DNA from: Lactobacillus sp. ESL0680
Lineage (GTDB): Bacteria > Bacillota > Bacilli > Lactobacillales > Lactobacillaceae
Length of the DNA stretch: 64,000 nucleotides
NCBI RefSeq assembly: GCF_029392855.1
Contig: NZ_CP113945.1
Span: forward strand, 124,001 to 188,000
Direction of reading: 5' to 3'
Made by a program: the position numbers and the translations under genes
Part shown: positions 52,709-61,721 of the stretch, piece by piece
Numbering within the stretch: position 1 is the stretch's first letter
How the letters are laid out: each line of letters starts with the position of its first letter
The notes under the pieces: generated by a model
The model's database searches: none
Told to the model about the DNA's origin: nothing
What the model saw: only the letters and a program-made list of their open reading frames with translations

Positions 52709-53677
52709 ATGACAAAAGTATTGGTAACTGGCAAAGCTCCAGAACAAGGAATAAAAAAATTACGGGAAGTATTTGATGTCACATACCCACAGGATAAACA
52801 GTTTTCGCGGGCGGAAGTATTACAAATGCTGCCCGAGTATGATGGTGTACTCTTGGTGGGGCTCAAAGGCGACCGTGAATTAATTGATGCCGGCTCTAAT
52901 TTGAAAATTATCGCGACTAGTGGTGTGGGCTTTGACCATGTTGATATTGCTTATGCCCAGGCAAAAGGGATCGTGGTTGCGAATACGCCGCAGGCAGTCC
53001 GGCTGCCGACGGCTGAAATGACAATTGTGTTATTGCTTGCGGCAGTGCGCCGACTTCATGTGTATGACCAAGACTTGCGTGCTGGCAACTGGCCTGATCT
53101 TGGCGAGGTCCAGAATATGGGCATGAGTCTGGATGGCAAAACGCTGGGTATCTATGGCATGGGGAGAATTGGCAGTACAGTCGGTCAATTTGCTCAATTG
53201 CTGGGGATGAAAGTTATTTACAATAAGCGGCACCCTTTAAGTACTGCTGAGGAACAGAAACTTAATGTTAGCTATGCGGACTTTTCAACTTTAATTAAAG
53301 ATTCCGATGTTATTACCCTGCACGCGCCGCTAACGCCGCAAACTAAAGAAGTTTTTAATAGTAGTGTTTTTAACGAAATGAAGCCAACTGCTTATATTAT
53401 TAATACGGCGCGGGGCCAGCTAATTAATCAGGATGACTTAATCACAGCCTTGAAGAACAAGACGATCGCTGGTGCCGGGCTCGATGTCTTTGCACAAGAA
53501 CCTGAGGTGCCGGAAGCCTTGTGTGCGCTAGATAATGTTGTGTTGACGCCGCATGCAGGTACTGCGACTTTGGAAGCCCGTACGGCAATTGCTAATGAGG
53601 CTTCGGAAAATCTTATTGCCTTATTGCGTGATGGCCGCGCCAAAAACATGGTCAATCAAGTTGCGCAATATTTATAG
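52709..53677 (+). CDS. D-isomer-specific 2-hydroxyacid dehydrogenase family
   Basis: 322 residues, NAD(P)-dependent. Nucleotide-binding motif GIYGMGRIGSTVG (about 143-155), catalytic Arg in INTARGQLI, Glu in DVFAQEPE, and His in LTPHAGTAT. It belongs to the broad serA/hydroxypyruvate/glyoxylate reductase group rather than the classic D-lactate dehydrogenase of lactobacilli. Possible role in reducing a 2-keto acid released by the neighbouring amidohydrolase. Confidence 0.88.
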   Translation: MTKVLVTGKAPEQGIKKLREVFDVTYPQDKQFSRAEVLQMLPEYDGVLLVGLKGDRELIDAGSNLKIIATSGVGFDHVDIAYAQAKGIVVANTPQAVRLPTAEMTIVLLLAAVRRLHVYDQDLRAGNWPDLGEVQNMGMSLDGKTLGIYGMGRIGSTVGQFAQLLGMKVIYNKRHPLSTAEEQKLNVSYADFSTLIKDSDVITLHAPLTPQTKEVFNSSVFNEMKPTAYIINTARGQLINQDDLITALKNKTIAGAGLDVFAQEPEVPEALCALDNVVLTPHAGTATLEARTAIANEASENLIALLRDGRAKNMVNQVAQYL

Positions 53678-53700
53678 ATGCAGCTAAATATTTTGAATAC

Positions 53701-53767
53701 AAAAAAGGCCGCTGAAGTTAGCGGCTTAATTAACCTGACAGTTAAGATTGTCAGGTTAATTTTTTTC
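53701..53767. terminator. Double terminator, dehydrogenase / merR
   Basis: Two adjacent hairpins: GCCGCT / AGCGGC (53708-53713 with 53720-53725), flanked on the left by A6 and so suited to the minus strand, and a 12-bp stem (53729-53740 with 53749-53760) followed by T6, suited to the plus strand. Confidence 0.88.
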
Positions 53768-54196
53768 TTTTAAAACAAATTTGATATCTTCCTGGCTTTC
53801 GATGCCATAAATGTGCTGCTTAGGATTAGTAGATAGTGGCCCTAAGTCAAAAATTGTCCGGTCATTTTCTTGCTTAATGCCATGAATACTTCCTAAGAAT
53901 AGGTGCAGGAGTGAGTGGACATTTTTTTGGTATTCGGTCATTTTTTTCGCGGCGGCAGGTAAGGTGTAGCCCTCATTTAAAAAGAATTTAATCATTCTAA
54001 TCTTGGCAATTTGGTTGAAGGGAAGTTTAATTGCACCATTCTCTGCCTTGGTAGTTTTAAGGTAGCCCATTTTGATCCAGTAGCGTACCTGAGTATCAGA
54101 GACATCGCTTGCTCTGGCGGCATCACGAATACTAAGGTAAATTTTATCAGGTTTAACGATTTGGTTCAGCCATTCGGCATAAGTCTCTTGTTTCAT
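53756..54196 (-). CDS. MerR-family transcriptional regulator
   Basis: 146 residues. Winged HTH at about 18-85 with IRDAARASDVSDTQVRYWIKMGYLK, then a short effector region without metal-binding cysteines, so a multidrug- or organic-ligand-type MerR. Divergent from an MFS exporter with DUF4811 partner, the usual target. Candidate operator palindrome at 54310-54321. Confidence 0.88.
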   Translation of the reverse strand: MKQETYAEWLNQIVKPDKIYLSIRDAARASDVSDTQVRYWIKMGYLKTTKAENGAIKLPFNQIAKIRMIKFFLNEGYTLPAAAKKMTEYQKNVHSLLHLFLGSIHGIKQENDRTIFDLGPLSTNPKQHIYGIESQEDIKFVLKEKN

Positions 54197-54309
54197 ATGT
54201 TGCTCCTAATTTACTTAGTATTATTATAGAACTTTTTAAGATAATTTATTAGCTAGTTAGTAAGTATTTTAACATAAAAAATGTCAGTGTTAATTTTTTT
54301 GTCTTAATA

Positions 54310-54321
54310 TCAAATATTTGA
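54310..54321. promoter_or_regulatory. Palindrome overlapping the MFS promoter -35
   Basis: TCAAATATTTGA is a perfect 12-base palindrome touching the TTGACA box. A wider inverted repeat AATGTCA (54280-54286) / TGACATT (54319-54325) surrounds it. Candidate binding site of the divergent MerR regulator. Confidence 0.45.
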
Positions 54322-54346
54322 CATTGAGTACAAACTATTTTATATT
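54318..54346 (+). promoter_or_regulatory. Promoter of the MFS exporter operon
   Basis: TTGACA (54318-54323) and TATATT (54341-54346) with 17-base spacing; not the stretched 19-base spacer of classical MerR-activated promoters, so repression is as likely as activation. Confidence 0.65.
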
Positions 54347-54387
54347 AGACAACATCTTGTTTAAATATACGAAAGAGGGAAACTGTT

Positions 54388-55866
54388 TTGGCAAAAATTG
54401 CTGATAATAAAACAAGTTCATTTGGTAGAGCAATGTTGATTATTGTGCTTTTAGTTGGAACCTTCTGTACGGTTTTGAATCAAACACTACTTTCAACAGC
54501 ATTACCTAAATTGATGTCGACGTTTAATATTTCAACTGCTACAGCGCAATGGCTGACAACTGGGTTCTTGATGGTTAACGGAATCATGATTCCTTTATCA
54601 GCTTACTTAGCAACTACAATTAACACTAAGTGGTTGTACACAGGTGCCATGGTAATTTTCCTTGGCGGTACAGTTTTAGCTTATAGTGCACAGAACTTTG
54701 GTACATTGCTGACAGCACGGTTAATTCAGGCTGTTGGGGTTGGTATTTCAATGCCGCTCTTGCAGACAATTATGTTATCAATCTTCCCAGCTAATTCACG
54801 TGGGGCTGCTTTAGGTCTTGTGGGAATTGTTGTCGGGGTGGCACCAGCTATTGGACCAACCTTATCTGGCTGGATTATTGATAATTACAACTGGCGTGTT
54901 CTGTTTGGCATGTTAATTCCATTAATGATTGTTGTTATCGTATTGGCACTCTTCTTTATGAAGCCAGTACTTAAAACAACCAAGCAAAAGCTTGATTGGT
55001 TGTCATTAACATTATCAACAGTAGGTTTTGGTAGTTTACTTTACGGCTTTTCCGCTGCAGGTAATGATGGCTGGGACGCAAAGAATGTTGATATTGCCCT
55101 AGTTGTTGGTGTTATTGTGACCGCGTTATTTGTTTGGCGGCAATTAGTAATTCCTAAACCATTCTTACAATTACGGGTATTTAAGACTAAGGAATTTACT
55201 TTAGCATCAGTAATGGCTTCAATTTCAACCATTGCGATGTTAGGGGTTGAATCAGTCTTACCATTATACTTGCAAATTGTTCACGGCATGAGCGCACTTA
55301 ACTCAGGATTGACCTTGCTTGGCGGTGCTGTAGTTATGACGTTAATGAGTCCAATTACCGGTCGTTTATTTGATGAAATTGGTGGTAAACGCTTAGTTAC
55401 CTTGGGGATGTCCTTACTTATTATAGGTACACTGCCATTTCTATGGTTGACTTTGGATACACCAGATATCTATATTGTCTTCTTATACGCAATCAGAATG
55501 TTTGGTATTTCAATGATTACCATGCCAGTAACGACTTCAGGGATGAATGCCTTGCCTGATGACTTAATCGCTGACGGAACGGCTTCAAACAACACAGTTC
55601 GTCAGATCGCTTCATCAATTGGTTCAGCAATTATGATTACCCTGTTAACTAATGTTACTAATGCTAAGGCACCAGCTAAGTCATTATTGAAGGCAGCACC
55701 TTTTAGCTATAAGCAAAAGTACTTAACTGCAACTTTGGATGGTTACCATGCAGCATTCATGTTCTCATTAGTCTTTGCAGTTATCGGTTTATGCCTTTCA
55801 TTCTTCTTAAAGGATAAACGTACTCCTAGTCATGATATTAATTTAGAAGGCGGCGATAATAAATGA
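54388..55866 (+). CDS. MFS multidrug exporter, DHA2 family (14 TM)
   Basis: 492 residues with 14 predicted membrane segments. Motif C region GIVVGVAPAIGPTLSGWI in segment 5 marks an H+-drug antiporter; overall like LmrB/EmrB. The start is TTG at 54388, 8 bases after GAAAGAGGG, the only plausible one. Its stop overlaps the next gene by 4 bases. Regulated from the divergent MerR region. Confidence 0.92.
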   Translation: MAKIADNKTSSFGRAMLIIVLLVGTFCTVLNQTLLSTALPKLMSTFNISTATAQWLTTGFLMVNGIMIPLSAYLATTINTKWLYTGAMVIFLGGTVLAYSAQNFGTLLTARLIQAVGVGISMPLLQTIMLSIFPANSRGAALGLVGIVVGVAPAIGPTLSGWIIDNYNWRVLFGMLIPLMIVVIVLALFFMKPVLKTTKQKLDWLSLTLSTVGFGSLLYGFSAAGNDGWDAKNVDIALVVGVIVTALFVWRQLVIPKPFLQLRVFKTKEFTLASVMASISTIAMLGVESVLPLYLQIVHGMSALNSGLTLLGGAVVMTLMSPITGRLFDEIGGKRLVTLGMSLLIIGTLPFLWLTLDTPDIYIVFLYAIRMFGISMITMPVTTSGMNALPDDLIADGTASNNTVRQIASSIGSAIMITLLTNVTNAKAPAKSLLKAAPFSYKQKYLTATLDGYHAAFMFSLVFAVIGLCLSFFLKDKRTPSHDINLEGGDNK

Positions 55867-56606
55867 TTTTAGCAACATTAGTTATTGGAGCACTTGCGGC
55901 TTTTATCAGTTATATCTTCATTAAAACGCCTAAGTGGCGAATTACAGCGACAATTATTTCAGCAGTAATTTTAATTAGTTCACTTGTCTTCTTAACTTTG
56001 AACAGCCATGAGCATTATGGTATGCATCAAGTAACTACAACCAAGACTGTACAAGTTTATCCAGCAAGTGCCAAAAATGGCCTGAATATGGTGCTTTACA
56101 AGCCAGTTGGGACTAATGGCAAAGAAACAGTTGTCGTTTACAAAAAGACTTTAGACCAAAAGAAGCCTAGTCATACACAAGCTAATGAATTAACGGCGGC
56201 TAATAACCGTGTTAAGCGTGTAGCAGGTAACACAGCAACATTAAAGGTTAAAGAAACCCGCTGGCGTTTTGATTCAAGTGCAGCTAAATTATGGTTTGGT
56301 GTTTCTGGTTTAGAAAACAAACTAGTTAAACGTTCAAATACATTCTATTTACCTAAAACTTGGTTCTATCTATCAACTGACCAAGTTAAGGCAATGCAAA
56401 AGAAAATGGCTGCTATGAAGTCTAAAGCAGCTCAGCAAAAGCTGAAGCAGCAGGCACAGCAATATGTCATGGCACAAATCAAACAAGCTATGATGAAGAA
56501 TCCAGCTTTGGCAACTGATAAGGCTAAGCAAGCTAGTCTAGCTAAGCAGTACGCTCAAGAATTTCAACAGCAAATGTTTAAAAAGGTTATTAAATCTTTA
56601 AAATAA
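55863..56606 (+). CDS. DUF4811 membrane protein, partner of the MFS exporter
   Basis: 247 residues. Two N-terminal membrane segments (about 2-20 and 27-46), an extracytoplasmic beta-rich domain (about 55-170), and a Lys/Gln/Ala-rich helical tail (about 175-247). DUF4811 genes in lactobacilli usually follow a DHA2 exporter as here. ATGA overlap shows coupling. Possibly an accessory subunit of the exporter; not proven. Confidence 0.85.
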   Translation: MILATLVIGALAAFISYIFIKTPKWRITATIISAVILISSLVFLTLNSHEHYGMHQVTTTKTVQVYPASAKNGLNMVLYKPVGTNGKETVVVYKKTLDQKKPSHTQANELTAANNRVKRVAGNTATLKVKETRWRFDSSAAKLWFGVSGLENKLVKRSNTFYLPKTWFYLSTDQVKAMQKKMAAMKSKAAQQKLKQQAQQYVMAQIKQAMMKNPALATDKAKQASLAKQYAQEFQQQMFKKVIKSLK

Positions 56607-56618
56607 ATTGCGTAAATT

Positions 56619-56657
56619 AAAACAGCAAAAAGTATGATTTATACTTTTTGCTGTTTT
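56619..56657. terminator. Bidirectional terminator DUF4811 / DeoR-family gene
   Basis: Perfect 17-bp stem (56619-56635 with 56641-56657) with A and T runs, between convergent genes. Confidence 0.9.
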
Positions 56658-56671
56658 TGTTTGCCTAAATT

Positions 56672-57433
56672 TTATAGCTGCACCTGAATGACCTGGATAC
56701 CAGCTTTAATAAAGCCGTCAATAATCTTCTTAGGTGTAAAAGAGTCAGTAATTAGCAAGTCAATGTCGGTTGCCTGACAAATGGTAAAGTTAGAAAACTG
56801 GCTGAATTTGCTATAGTCGGCAACCACAATTAGTTTGCGTGCGTGCTTGATAATTGCTTCGTTAACCTTGGCTTCTTCAATAAATGGTGTGGCAACTCCG
56901 CGGCTTAGGCTAATTCCGGCACAGCCAATGATTGCCCAATCGGCATAAATTTTTAAGAAGGGCTCAACTGCCAAGTCGCCGCTCATAATCATTTTGCGGC
57001 TGACATTACCGCCGCTCAAGATGATTTGACTGTTGCTGGCATGCATGTCCAAGTTTCCGGCGTAACCATTATTAGTTAGAATATTAACGTCTTTTTTCAA
57101 TAAATATGGTATTGCTTCAAATGCGGTTGTACTTGAATTAATAAAAACCCAATTGTGCTTTTCAATATGAGATGAGGCTTCCTTGCCAATTCGCTGCTTG
57201 ATGTAACTGACGGAATCTGTAAAGGGAATTTCTTCTGGCTTAACTAGAGAAATAATACCTTTTTCCTGTTCGATTTGCCCTTGATTGGCCAAATTACTGC
57301 AGTCTCGGCGAACGGTCATGATTGAGACGCCGAGCTTTTTACTGAGATTATCTAATGAAATGGTTTTTTCATGATTAAGTAAATCAATGATTTTCTTTCT
57401 TCTATTTTTAATTTCTTGATATGAATTCTTCAT
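56672..57433 (-). CDS. DeoR-family regulator of the ascorbate operon
   Basis: 253 residues. DeoR HTH (about 18-55: ISLDNLSKKLGVSIMTVRRDCSNL) and a sugar-phosphate sensing domain with the INSSTTAF and DYSKF signatures. Divergent from ulaG, the position of UlaR-like repressors; the ligand should be L-ascorbate 6-phosphate or a relative. ATCA-rich repeats in the divergent region are candidate operators. An activator role cannot be excluded. Confidence 0.88.
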   Translation of the reverse strand: MKNSYQEIKNRRKKIIDLLNHEKTISLDNLSKKLGVSIMTVRRDCSNLANQGQIEQEKGIISLVKPEEIPFTDSVSYIKQRIGKEASSHIEKHNWVFINSSTTAFEAIPYLLKKDVNILTNNGYAGNLDMHASNSQIILSGGNVSRKMIMSGDLAVEPFLKIYADWAIIGCAGISLSRGVATPFIEEAKVNEAIIKHARKLIVVADYSKFSQFSNFTICQATDIDLLITDSFTPKKIIDGFIKAGIQVIQVQL

Positions 57434-57471
57434 TTTATTTTCCTATATTAATATTATTCTCCTAAAATTTA

Positions 57472-57561
57472 TTATCAAAAAATATCATAAAAAGGTATCA
57501 AACACAACATTTTGCTTTTGATAATGATAAAACACCATAAAAGTAACAAATTATCATAAAA
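57472..57561. repeat. ATCA-rich repeat array in the ula regulatory region
   Basis: TTATCAAAA (57472-57480), TATCATAAAA (57483-57492), GTATCAAA (57495-57502), the inverted TTTTGATAATGATAAAA (57516-57532) and TATCATAAAA again (57552-57561). DeoR-family repressors bind repeated sites of this length. It occupies most of the 204-base gap. Confidence 0.5.
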
Positions 57562-57566
57562 TGTGA

Positions 57567-57595
57567 TTGAAAGCGATAACATTATACAATATAAT
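57567..57595 (+). promoter_or_regulatory. ula promoter with overlapping cre site
   Basis: TTGAAA (57567-57572) and TATAAT (57590-57595), spacer 17. TGAAAGCGATAACA at 57568-57581 matches the cre consensus TGWAARCGYTWNCW at 13 of 14 positions and covers the -35 box, so CcpA bound there would shut the promoter. Confidence 0.8.
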
Positions 57596-57637
57596 CTGTG
57601 TTGAAAACAAACAAGATAAACTTTTAGGAGGAAAAAG

Positions 57638-58711
57638 ATGACAAAACCGACAAATATAAATGAAGTTACACCTGCTGTTTTTGCAGAAAACAATTTCCCT
57701 GAATGGGGAACATACTTAAATGAGCAAATTGCCGACAAGAAAGTGCCAGAAAACTCATTTTCAATTTGGTGGCTTGGCTGTATGGGGATGTGGCTGAAGA
57801 CCCATGAAGGAACGAATATTGCCATTGATATGTGGAATGGTACTGGTAAGCATTCACACGGCGACGGCAAGATGCGTAAAGGACACCAGATGATGCGGAT
57901 GACTGGTGGCGAAGCTCTGCAGCCTAACATGCGCAACAAGCCATACGTGATTGATCCCTTTGCAATTAGAGATTTGGATGCCTTGTGTGTTACCCATACA
58001 CACCACGATCACTTGGATATTTATACTGCAGCTTGTGTAAACAAGTTCTGTCCTAATGCTAAATTTATCGGGCCTCAAGGAGTTGCTGATGAATGGAAGT
58101 CATGGGGTGTTCCTGAAGAAAAAATTATCGTTGTCAAGCCAGGTGACGAAGTTAAAGTTGGTGCTGTTACGATTAAGGCTTTAGAAGCTTTTGACAGAAC
58201 TGAACTGGTAACTGAAGATGACCCTAATGTTACATTGGCTGGTACCAAGCCAAAAGAAATGGCTAAGTTAGCCGTAAATTATCTGCTTGAGACTTCAGGA
58301 GGCAACTTGTATCACTCAGGTGACTCACACTATTCTAATACTTATGTTAAACATGGTAACGAAAATAAGATTGACGTTACTCTATGTGCTTACGGTGAAA
58401 ACCCTCGTGGTATCACTGATAAACTGGATGATTCTCAAGTATTGCGGATGGGTGAAGCCCTGAATACTAAGGTAATTATCCCAATGCACTATGACATTTG
58501 GTCAAATATTTACAGTGATCCAAAAGATATTTTAGTTCTATGGAACAGAAAGAAGTACCGTCTGCAATACAAGTTTAAACCATATATTTGGCAAGTCGGC
58601 GGCGAATTTAACTATCCACAGGATAAGGATAATTTTGAATACATGTACGATCGCGGCTTCCATGATGCATTCAAGAATGATCCAGATCTGCCGTTCCCAG
58701 AATTGTTATAA
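57638..58711 (+). CDS. ulaG: L-ascorbate-6-phosphate lactonase
   Basis: 357-residue metallo-beta-lactamase-fold hydrolase. Opens the lactone of L-ascorbate 6-phosphate to 3-keto-L-gulonate 6-phosphate. Metal motif THTHHDH at 119-125, LYHSGDSHYSN, and CAYGENPRGITD. Full length for UlaG. First gene of the ula operon after AGGAGG; the PTS and three catabolic genes follow. Confidence 0.94.
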   Translation: MTKPTNINEVTPAVFAENNFPEWGTYLNEQIADKKVPENSFSIWWLGCMGMWLKTHEGTNIAIDMWNGTGKHSHGDGKMRKGHQMMRMTGGEALQPNMRNKPYVIDPFAIRDLDALCVTHTHHDHLDIYTAACVNKFCPNAKFIGPQGVADEWKSWGVPEEKIIVVKPGDEVKVGAVTIKALEAFDRTELVTEDDPNVTLAGTKPKEMAKLAVNYLLETSGGNLYHSGDSHYSNTYVKHGNENKIDVTLCAYGENPRGITDKLDDSQVLRMGEALNTKVIIPMHYDIWSNIYSDPKDILVLWNRKKYRLQYKFKPYIWQVGGEFNYPQDKDNFEYMYDRGFHDAFKNDPDLPFPELL

Positions 58712-58734
58712 GCCTACTTGTTAGTTGCTTATAA
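58706..58734 (+). other. Hairpin across the ulaG stop
   Basis: TTATAAGC / GCTTATAA (58706-58713 with 58727-58734), loop 13, no T tract. Probably an mRNA stability or processing element between ulaG and ulaC, not a terminator. Confidence 0.35.
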
Positions 58735-58748
58735 GATAGGAGGGAGTT

Positions 58749-59225
58749 ATGCTACGTTATTTTTTAGAAAATCATTTGATTAATATCAGTGCTAAACAGC
58801 CCAAAGACTGGGAAGATGCCTTGAGAATTTCAGGTGAAATTATGAAATCAAATGGTCTTGTTACTGATAAATATATTGACCAAGTTATTGCTGACGTCAA
58901 AGAATATGGTCCGTATATTGTAATTGTACCTGGAGTGGCAATGCCTCATTCACAAGCAGACAGTTCAGGTGTTTTGGGCACGGGGATTGGTCTGACGATT
59001 TTCCCGAAAGCAATTTCTTTTGACCAAGATGATCCAGAAAAAGATGCGCAATTGTTCTTTATGTTAGCTGCTAAAGATAATAAGCAGCATATGGAAAATA
59101 TCGCTAATTTGTCCAATATGCTGATGGAAGATGGTCTAATTGATGATTTGCGGCAGGTAAAGACCTTAGCGGATTATCAAAAGGTCATTGATAAGTATGA
59201 ACTAGCTGAAGAAGAGAGTAGGTAA
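58749..59225 (+). CDS. ulaC: PTS ascorbate-type IIA subunit
   Basis: 158 residues, mannitol/fructose-type IIA fold. His67 in PGVAMPHSQAD is the phosphorylation site. Receives phosphate from HPr and passes it to the IIB protein encoded two genes on. GGAGGGAG is its ribosome site; the IIC gene starts 4 bases after its stop. Confidence 0.92.
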   Translation: MLRYFLENHLINISAKQPKDWEDALRISGEIMKSNGLVTDKYIDQVIADVKEYGPYIVIVPGVAMPHSQADSSGVLGTGIGLTIFPKAISFDQDDPEKDAQLFFMLAAKDNKQHMENIANLSNMLMEDGLIDDLRQVKTLADYQKVIDKYELAEEESR

Positions 59226-59229
59226 GCAA

Positions 59230-60726
59230 ATGCAAAATGTTTTGAATGTTTTACTAGCCATTTGGAGCTATTTTGCCACTAATGTTTTAGGACAACCTGC
59301 ATTTATGATCGGTTTTATTGTTTTAATCGGTTATATTTTGGAACATAAAAAGTGGTACGAAGTCTTATCTGGCTTTTTAAAGGCGACAGTGGGCTACTTT
59401 ATCTTGTCAGCTGGGTCTAGTGGACTAGTTAATACTTTTAGACCAATTTTAGTCGGCTTGAAGGATCGCTTTCATTTAAGTGCGATGATTATTGACCCCT
59501 ATTTTGGTCAGAATGCCGTTAATTCGGGAATTATGCAACGCTTTGGCCGCTCCTTTGCGGACACGATGTTGCTGCTATTATTTGCCTATATTATCAACAT
59601 CTTGCTGGTCCGCTTTTCGAAGTACACCAAGTTAAGAGCGGTCTTTACAACTGGTAATGTTCAGGTTCAACAGGCTGCCACTGCTTTCTGGCTGATTCTG
59701 TTTTGTTTTCCTAATTTAAACAGAATCTCAATTTTAGCAATTATGAGTTTGATCTTAGGTCTCTACTGGGCTGTAGGTTCTAACTTAACGGTTGGCATTA
59801 CGCAGGAGTTAACTGATGGTGCCGGCTTTGCGGTTGCCCACCAACAAATGTTTGGTCTGTATTTCTTTGCCAAGATTTCGGAAATGCTTGAAAAGCATTC
59901 CATGAAAAAGGGTAAGGAAAATAAAAATAAACGCCTTGAAGATATTGAATTACCAAGCTTTATGTCAATTTTTAATGACAACATGGTTTCAACTTCCTTG
60001 TTAATGCTGGTGTTCATCGGTGCAATTTTAATCGTCTTAGGACCAGATTACTTAACTAAGGCACACTTCATGCAAAAGGGTCAGAGTTTTGTCTTTTACA
60101 TTTTGCAAACAGCACTGCAGTTCTCAGTTTATCTAGCTATCTTACAGTTGGGTGTTAGAACGTTCGTTAACGAATTAACGGAATCCTTTACGGGTATTTC
60201 TGATAGATGGCTGCCTGGTGCAGTTCCCGGGATTGATGTTGCCGCAATTTTAGGCTTTGGTTCGCAAAATGCACAAACAATTGGTTTTATGTTTGGTGCT
60301 TTAGGTCAATTTACGATGATCTTCTTATTGCTCATTTTCCATTCACCAACTTTGGTAATTGCTGGCTTTATTCCGTTATTCTTTGATAATGCAGCGATTG
60401 GTTTGTACGCTAACGATCGCGGAGGTTACAAGTATGCCATGATTATGCCGTATATTTCTGGCTTGATTCAAGTTGCTGGGTCAGCACTGATTGCTACTTG
60501 GGTTGGCATGGCTCGTTATGGCGGTTACCTTGGCATGTTCGACTGGGCTACTGTTTGGCCATTCTTCACGGTAATCATGAAGTACTTAGGCTACTTCGGC
60601 GTTGCCATTATCATTATTGCTTTATTGGCAATTCCGCAATTACAGTATCGCGCAGATCCAGACGGTTACTTCTTAATTACTGAGGATTACTCAGCTTGGA
60701 AAAAGTTAAATCATAAAGAAGAATAA
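59230..60726 (+). CDS. ulaA: PTS ascorbate-type IIC permease
   Basis: 498 residues, about 11 membrane segments, of the SgaT/UlaA family rather than the glucose superfamily. FYILxx-type start QPAFMIGFIVLIGYIL, GYFILSAGSSGL, and the ISDRWLPGAVPGIDVAAILGFG block. Imports L-ascorbate with concomitant phosphorylation. A little longer than E. coli UlaA (465), with an extra hydrophilic loop around 220-245. Confidence 0.92.
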   Translation: MQNVLNVLLAIWSYFATNVLGQPAFMIGFIVLIGYILEHKKWYEVLSGFLKATVGYFILSAGSSGLVNTFRPILVGLKDRFHLSAMIIDPYFGQNAVNSGIMQRFGRSFADTMLLLLFAYIINILLVRFSKYTKLRAVFTTGNVQVQQAATAFWLILFCFPNLNRISILAIMSLILGLYWAVGSNLTVGITQELTDGAGFAVAHQQMFGLYFFAKISEMLEKHSMKKGKENKNKRLEDIELPSFMSIFNDNMVSTSLLMLVFIGAILIVLGPDYLTKAHFMQKGQSFVFYILQTALQFSVYLAILQLGVRTFVNELTESFTGISDRWLPGAVPGIDVAAILGFGSQNAQTIGFMFGALGQFTMIFLLLIFHSPTLVIAGFIPLFFDNAAIGLYANDRGGYKYAMIMPYISGLIQVAGSALIATWVGMARYGGYLGMFDWATVWPFFTVIMKYLGYFGVAIIIIALLAIPQLQYRADPDGYFLITEDYSAWKKLNHKEE

Positions 60727-60756
60727 TATTTGTTTTAAGTTAAAGGAACGAGAATT

Positions 60757-61062
60757 ATGAAAATTTTAACTGCATGTGCTAACGGTTCAGGAACTAGTTT
60801 GATGTTGATGAGAACTGTTAAAAAGACAATGGAAAAAATGGGCTATCAGATTACACAGGCTGACCATACTTCAATTTCAGAAGCTAAGGGAATTGCCCGC
60901 AACTATGACGTCGTCTTTACATCTGTGCCATTTATTAAAATGTTTGATGAAGTTAAGAAGCGCGGCGGCGAAGTAATCGGAATTAAAAATGTGATTTCGG
61001 CTAAAGAAGTTGAAGATAAAATTAACGATTCTGATATTCCAACTAAATTTAAGAAGAATTAA
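60757..61062 (+). CDS. ulaB: PTS ascorbate-type IIB subunit
   Basis: 101 residues. Phosphocysteine Cys7 in the P-loop-like TACANGSGTSLM at the N-terminus; Rossmann-like small fold. Works between the UlaC-type IIA and UlaA-type IIC proteins. AAAGGAACGAG precedes the ATG. Confidence 0.94.
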   Translation: MKILTACANGSGTSLMLMRTVKKTMEKMGYQITQADHTSISEAKGIARNYDVVFTSVPFIKMFDEVKKRGGEVIGIKNVISAKEVEDKINDSDIPTKFKKN

Positions 61063-61073
61063 AGGAGATAACA

Positions 61074-61712
61074 ATGGCAATACCAAAATTACAAATTGCG
61101 TTAGATAGTGACAATACTGCTCAGGCAATTAGCGTTTTGCGCAAGGTTGAAGATTTAATTGATGTTGTTGAAGCGGGAACGATTTTAGTCTATCGCGATG
61201 GCTTGAGTGCTGTCAGAAATTTGCGGGCGGTGGCTCCTGATAAGATCGTTTTGGCAGATGTTAAATGTGCTGACGCTGGAACTAAGTGTGGTAAGTCATG
61301 CAAGGATGCTGGTGCCGATTGGATGACCTGCATTAATGCGGCAACTGTTCCTACAATGAGTAATGCTCAAAAAGAAATCGAAGTTCAGGTTGAACTTTAT
61401 GAAGGTTGGGACGATCCAAATAGGATGCAGGAATGGCTTGATAATGGCATTCACCAGGTTGTTTATCATCAAAGTCGTGACGCCAAGTTTGCTGGACAAA
61501 AATGGTCTGAACAAGATGTTGAGAACGTTAAGAACCTAATCAAGATGGGCTTTAAAGTCTCCGTTACTGGTGGTGTTCATCCGGAAATCCTTAAGTTGTT
61601 TAAGGGTGTTCCTGTTTATACCTTTATTGCTGGCCGGGCAATTAGAGAAGCTGATGATCCACGTGCTGTTGCCCAACAGTTCAAGGACGAAATTAATAAT
61701 ATTTGGGGTTAG
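61074..61712 (+). CDS. ulaD: 3-keto-L-gulonate-6-phosphate decarboxylase
   Basis: 212-residue TIM barrel of the OMP decarboxylase suprafamily. Converts 3-keto-L-gulonate 6-phosphate to L-xylulose 5-phosphate and CO2. LQIALDS start, EAGTILVYRDG, ADVKCADAGTKC with the catalytic Asp/Lys, VYHQSRDA, and SVTGG phosphate-binding end. Hexulose-6-phosphate synthase is the close relative, but context decides. A terminator-like hairpin follows. Confidence 0.94.
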   Translation: MAIPKLQIALDSDNTAQAISVLRKVEDLIDVVEAGTILVYRDGLSAVRNLRAVAPDKIVLADVKCADAGTKCGKSCKDAGADWMTCINAATVPTMSNAQKEIEVQVELYEGWDDPNRMQEWLDNGIHQVVYHQSRDAKFAGQKWSEQDVENVKNLIKMGFKVSVTGGVHPEILKLFKGVPVYTFIAGRAIREADDPRAVAQQFKDEINNIWG

Positions 61713-61721
61713 TTAATAATT

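Noticed and set aside
57475..57939. 154-codon antisense ORF over the ulaG start and its promoter region
   Set aside because: Overlaps the conserved UlaG N-terminus and the regulatory region; no ribosome site and no recognisable protein.
58706..58734. Terminator between ulaG and ulaC
   Set aside because: No T tract follows the hairpin, and the downstream genes clearly belong to the same operon.
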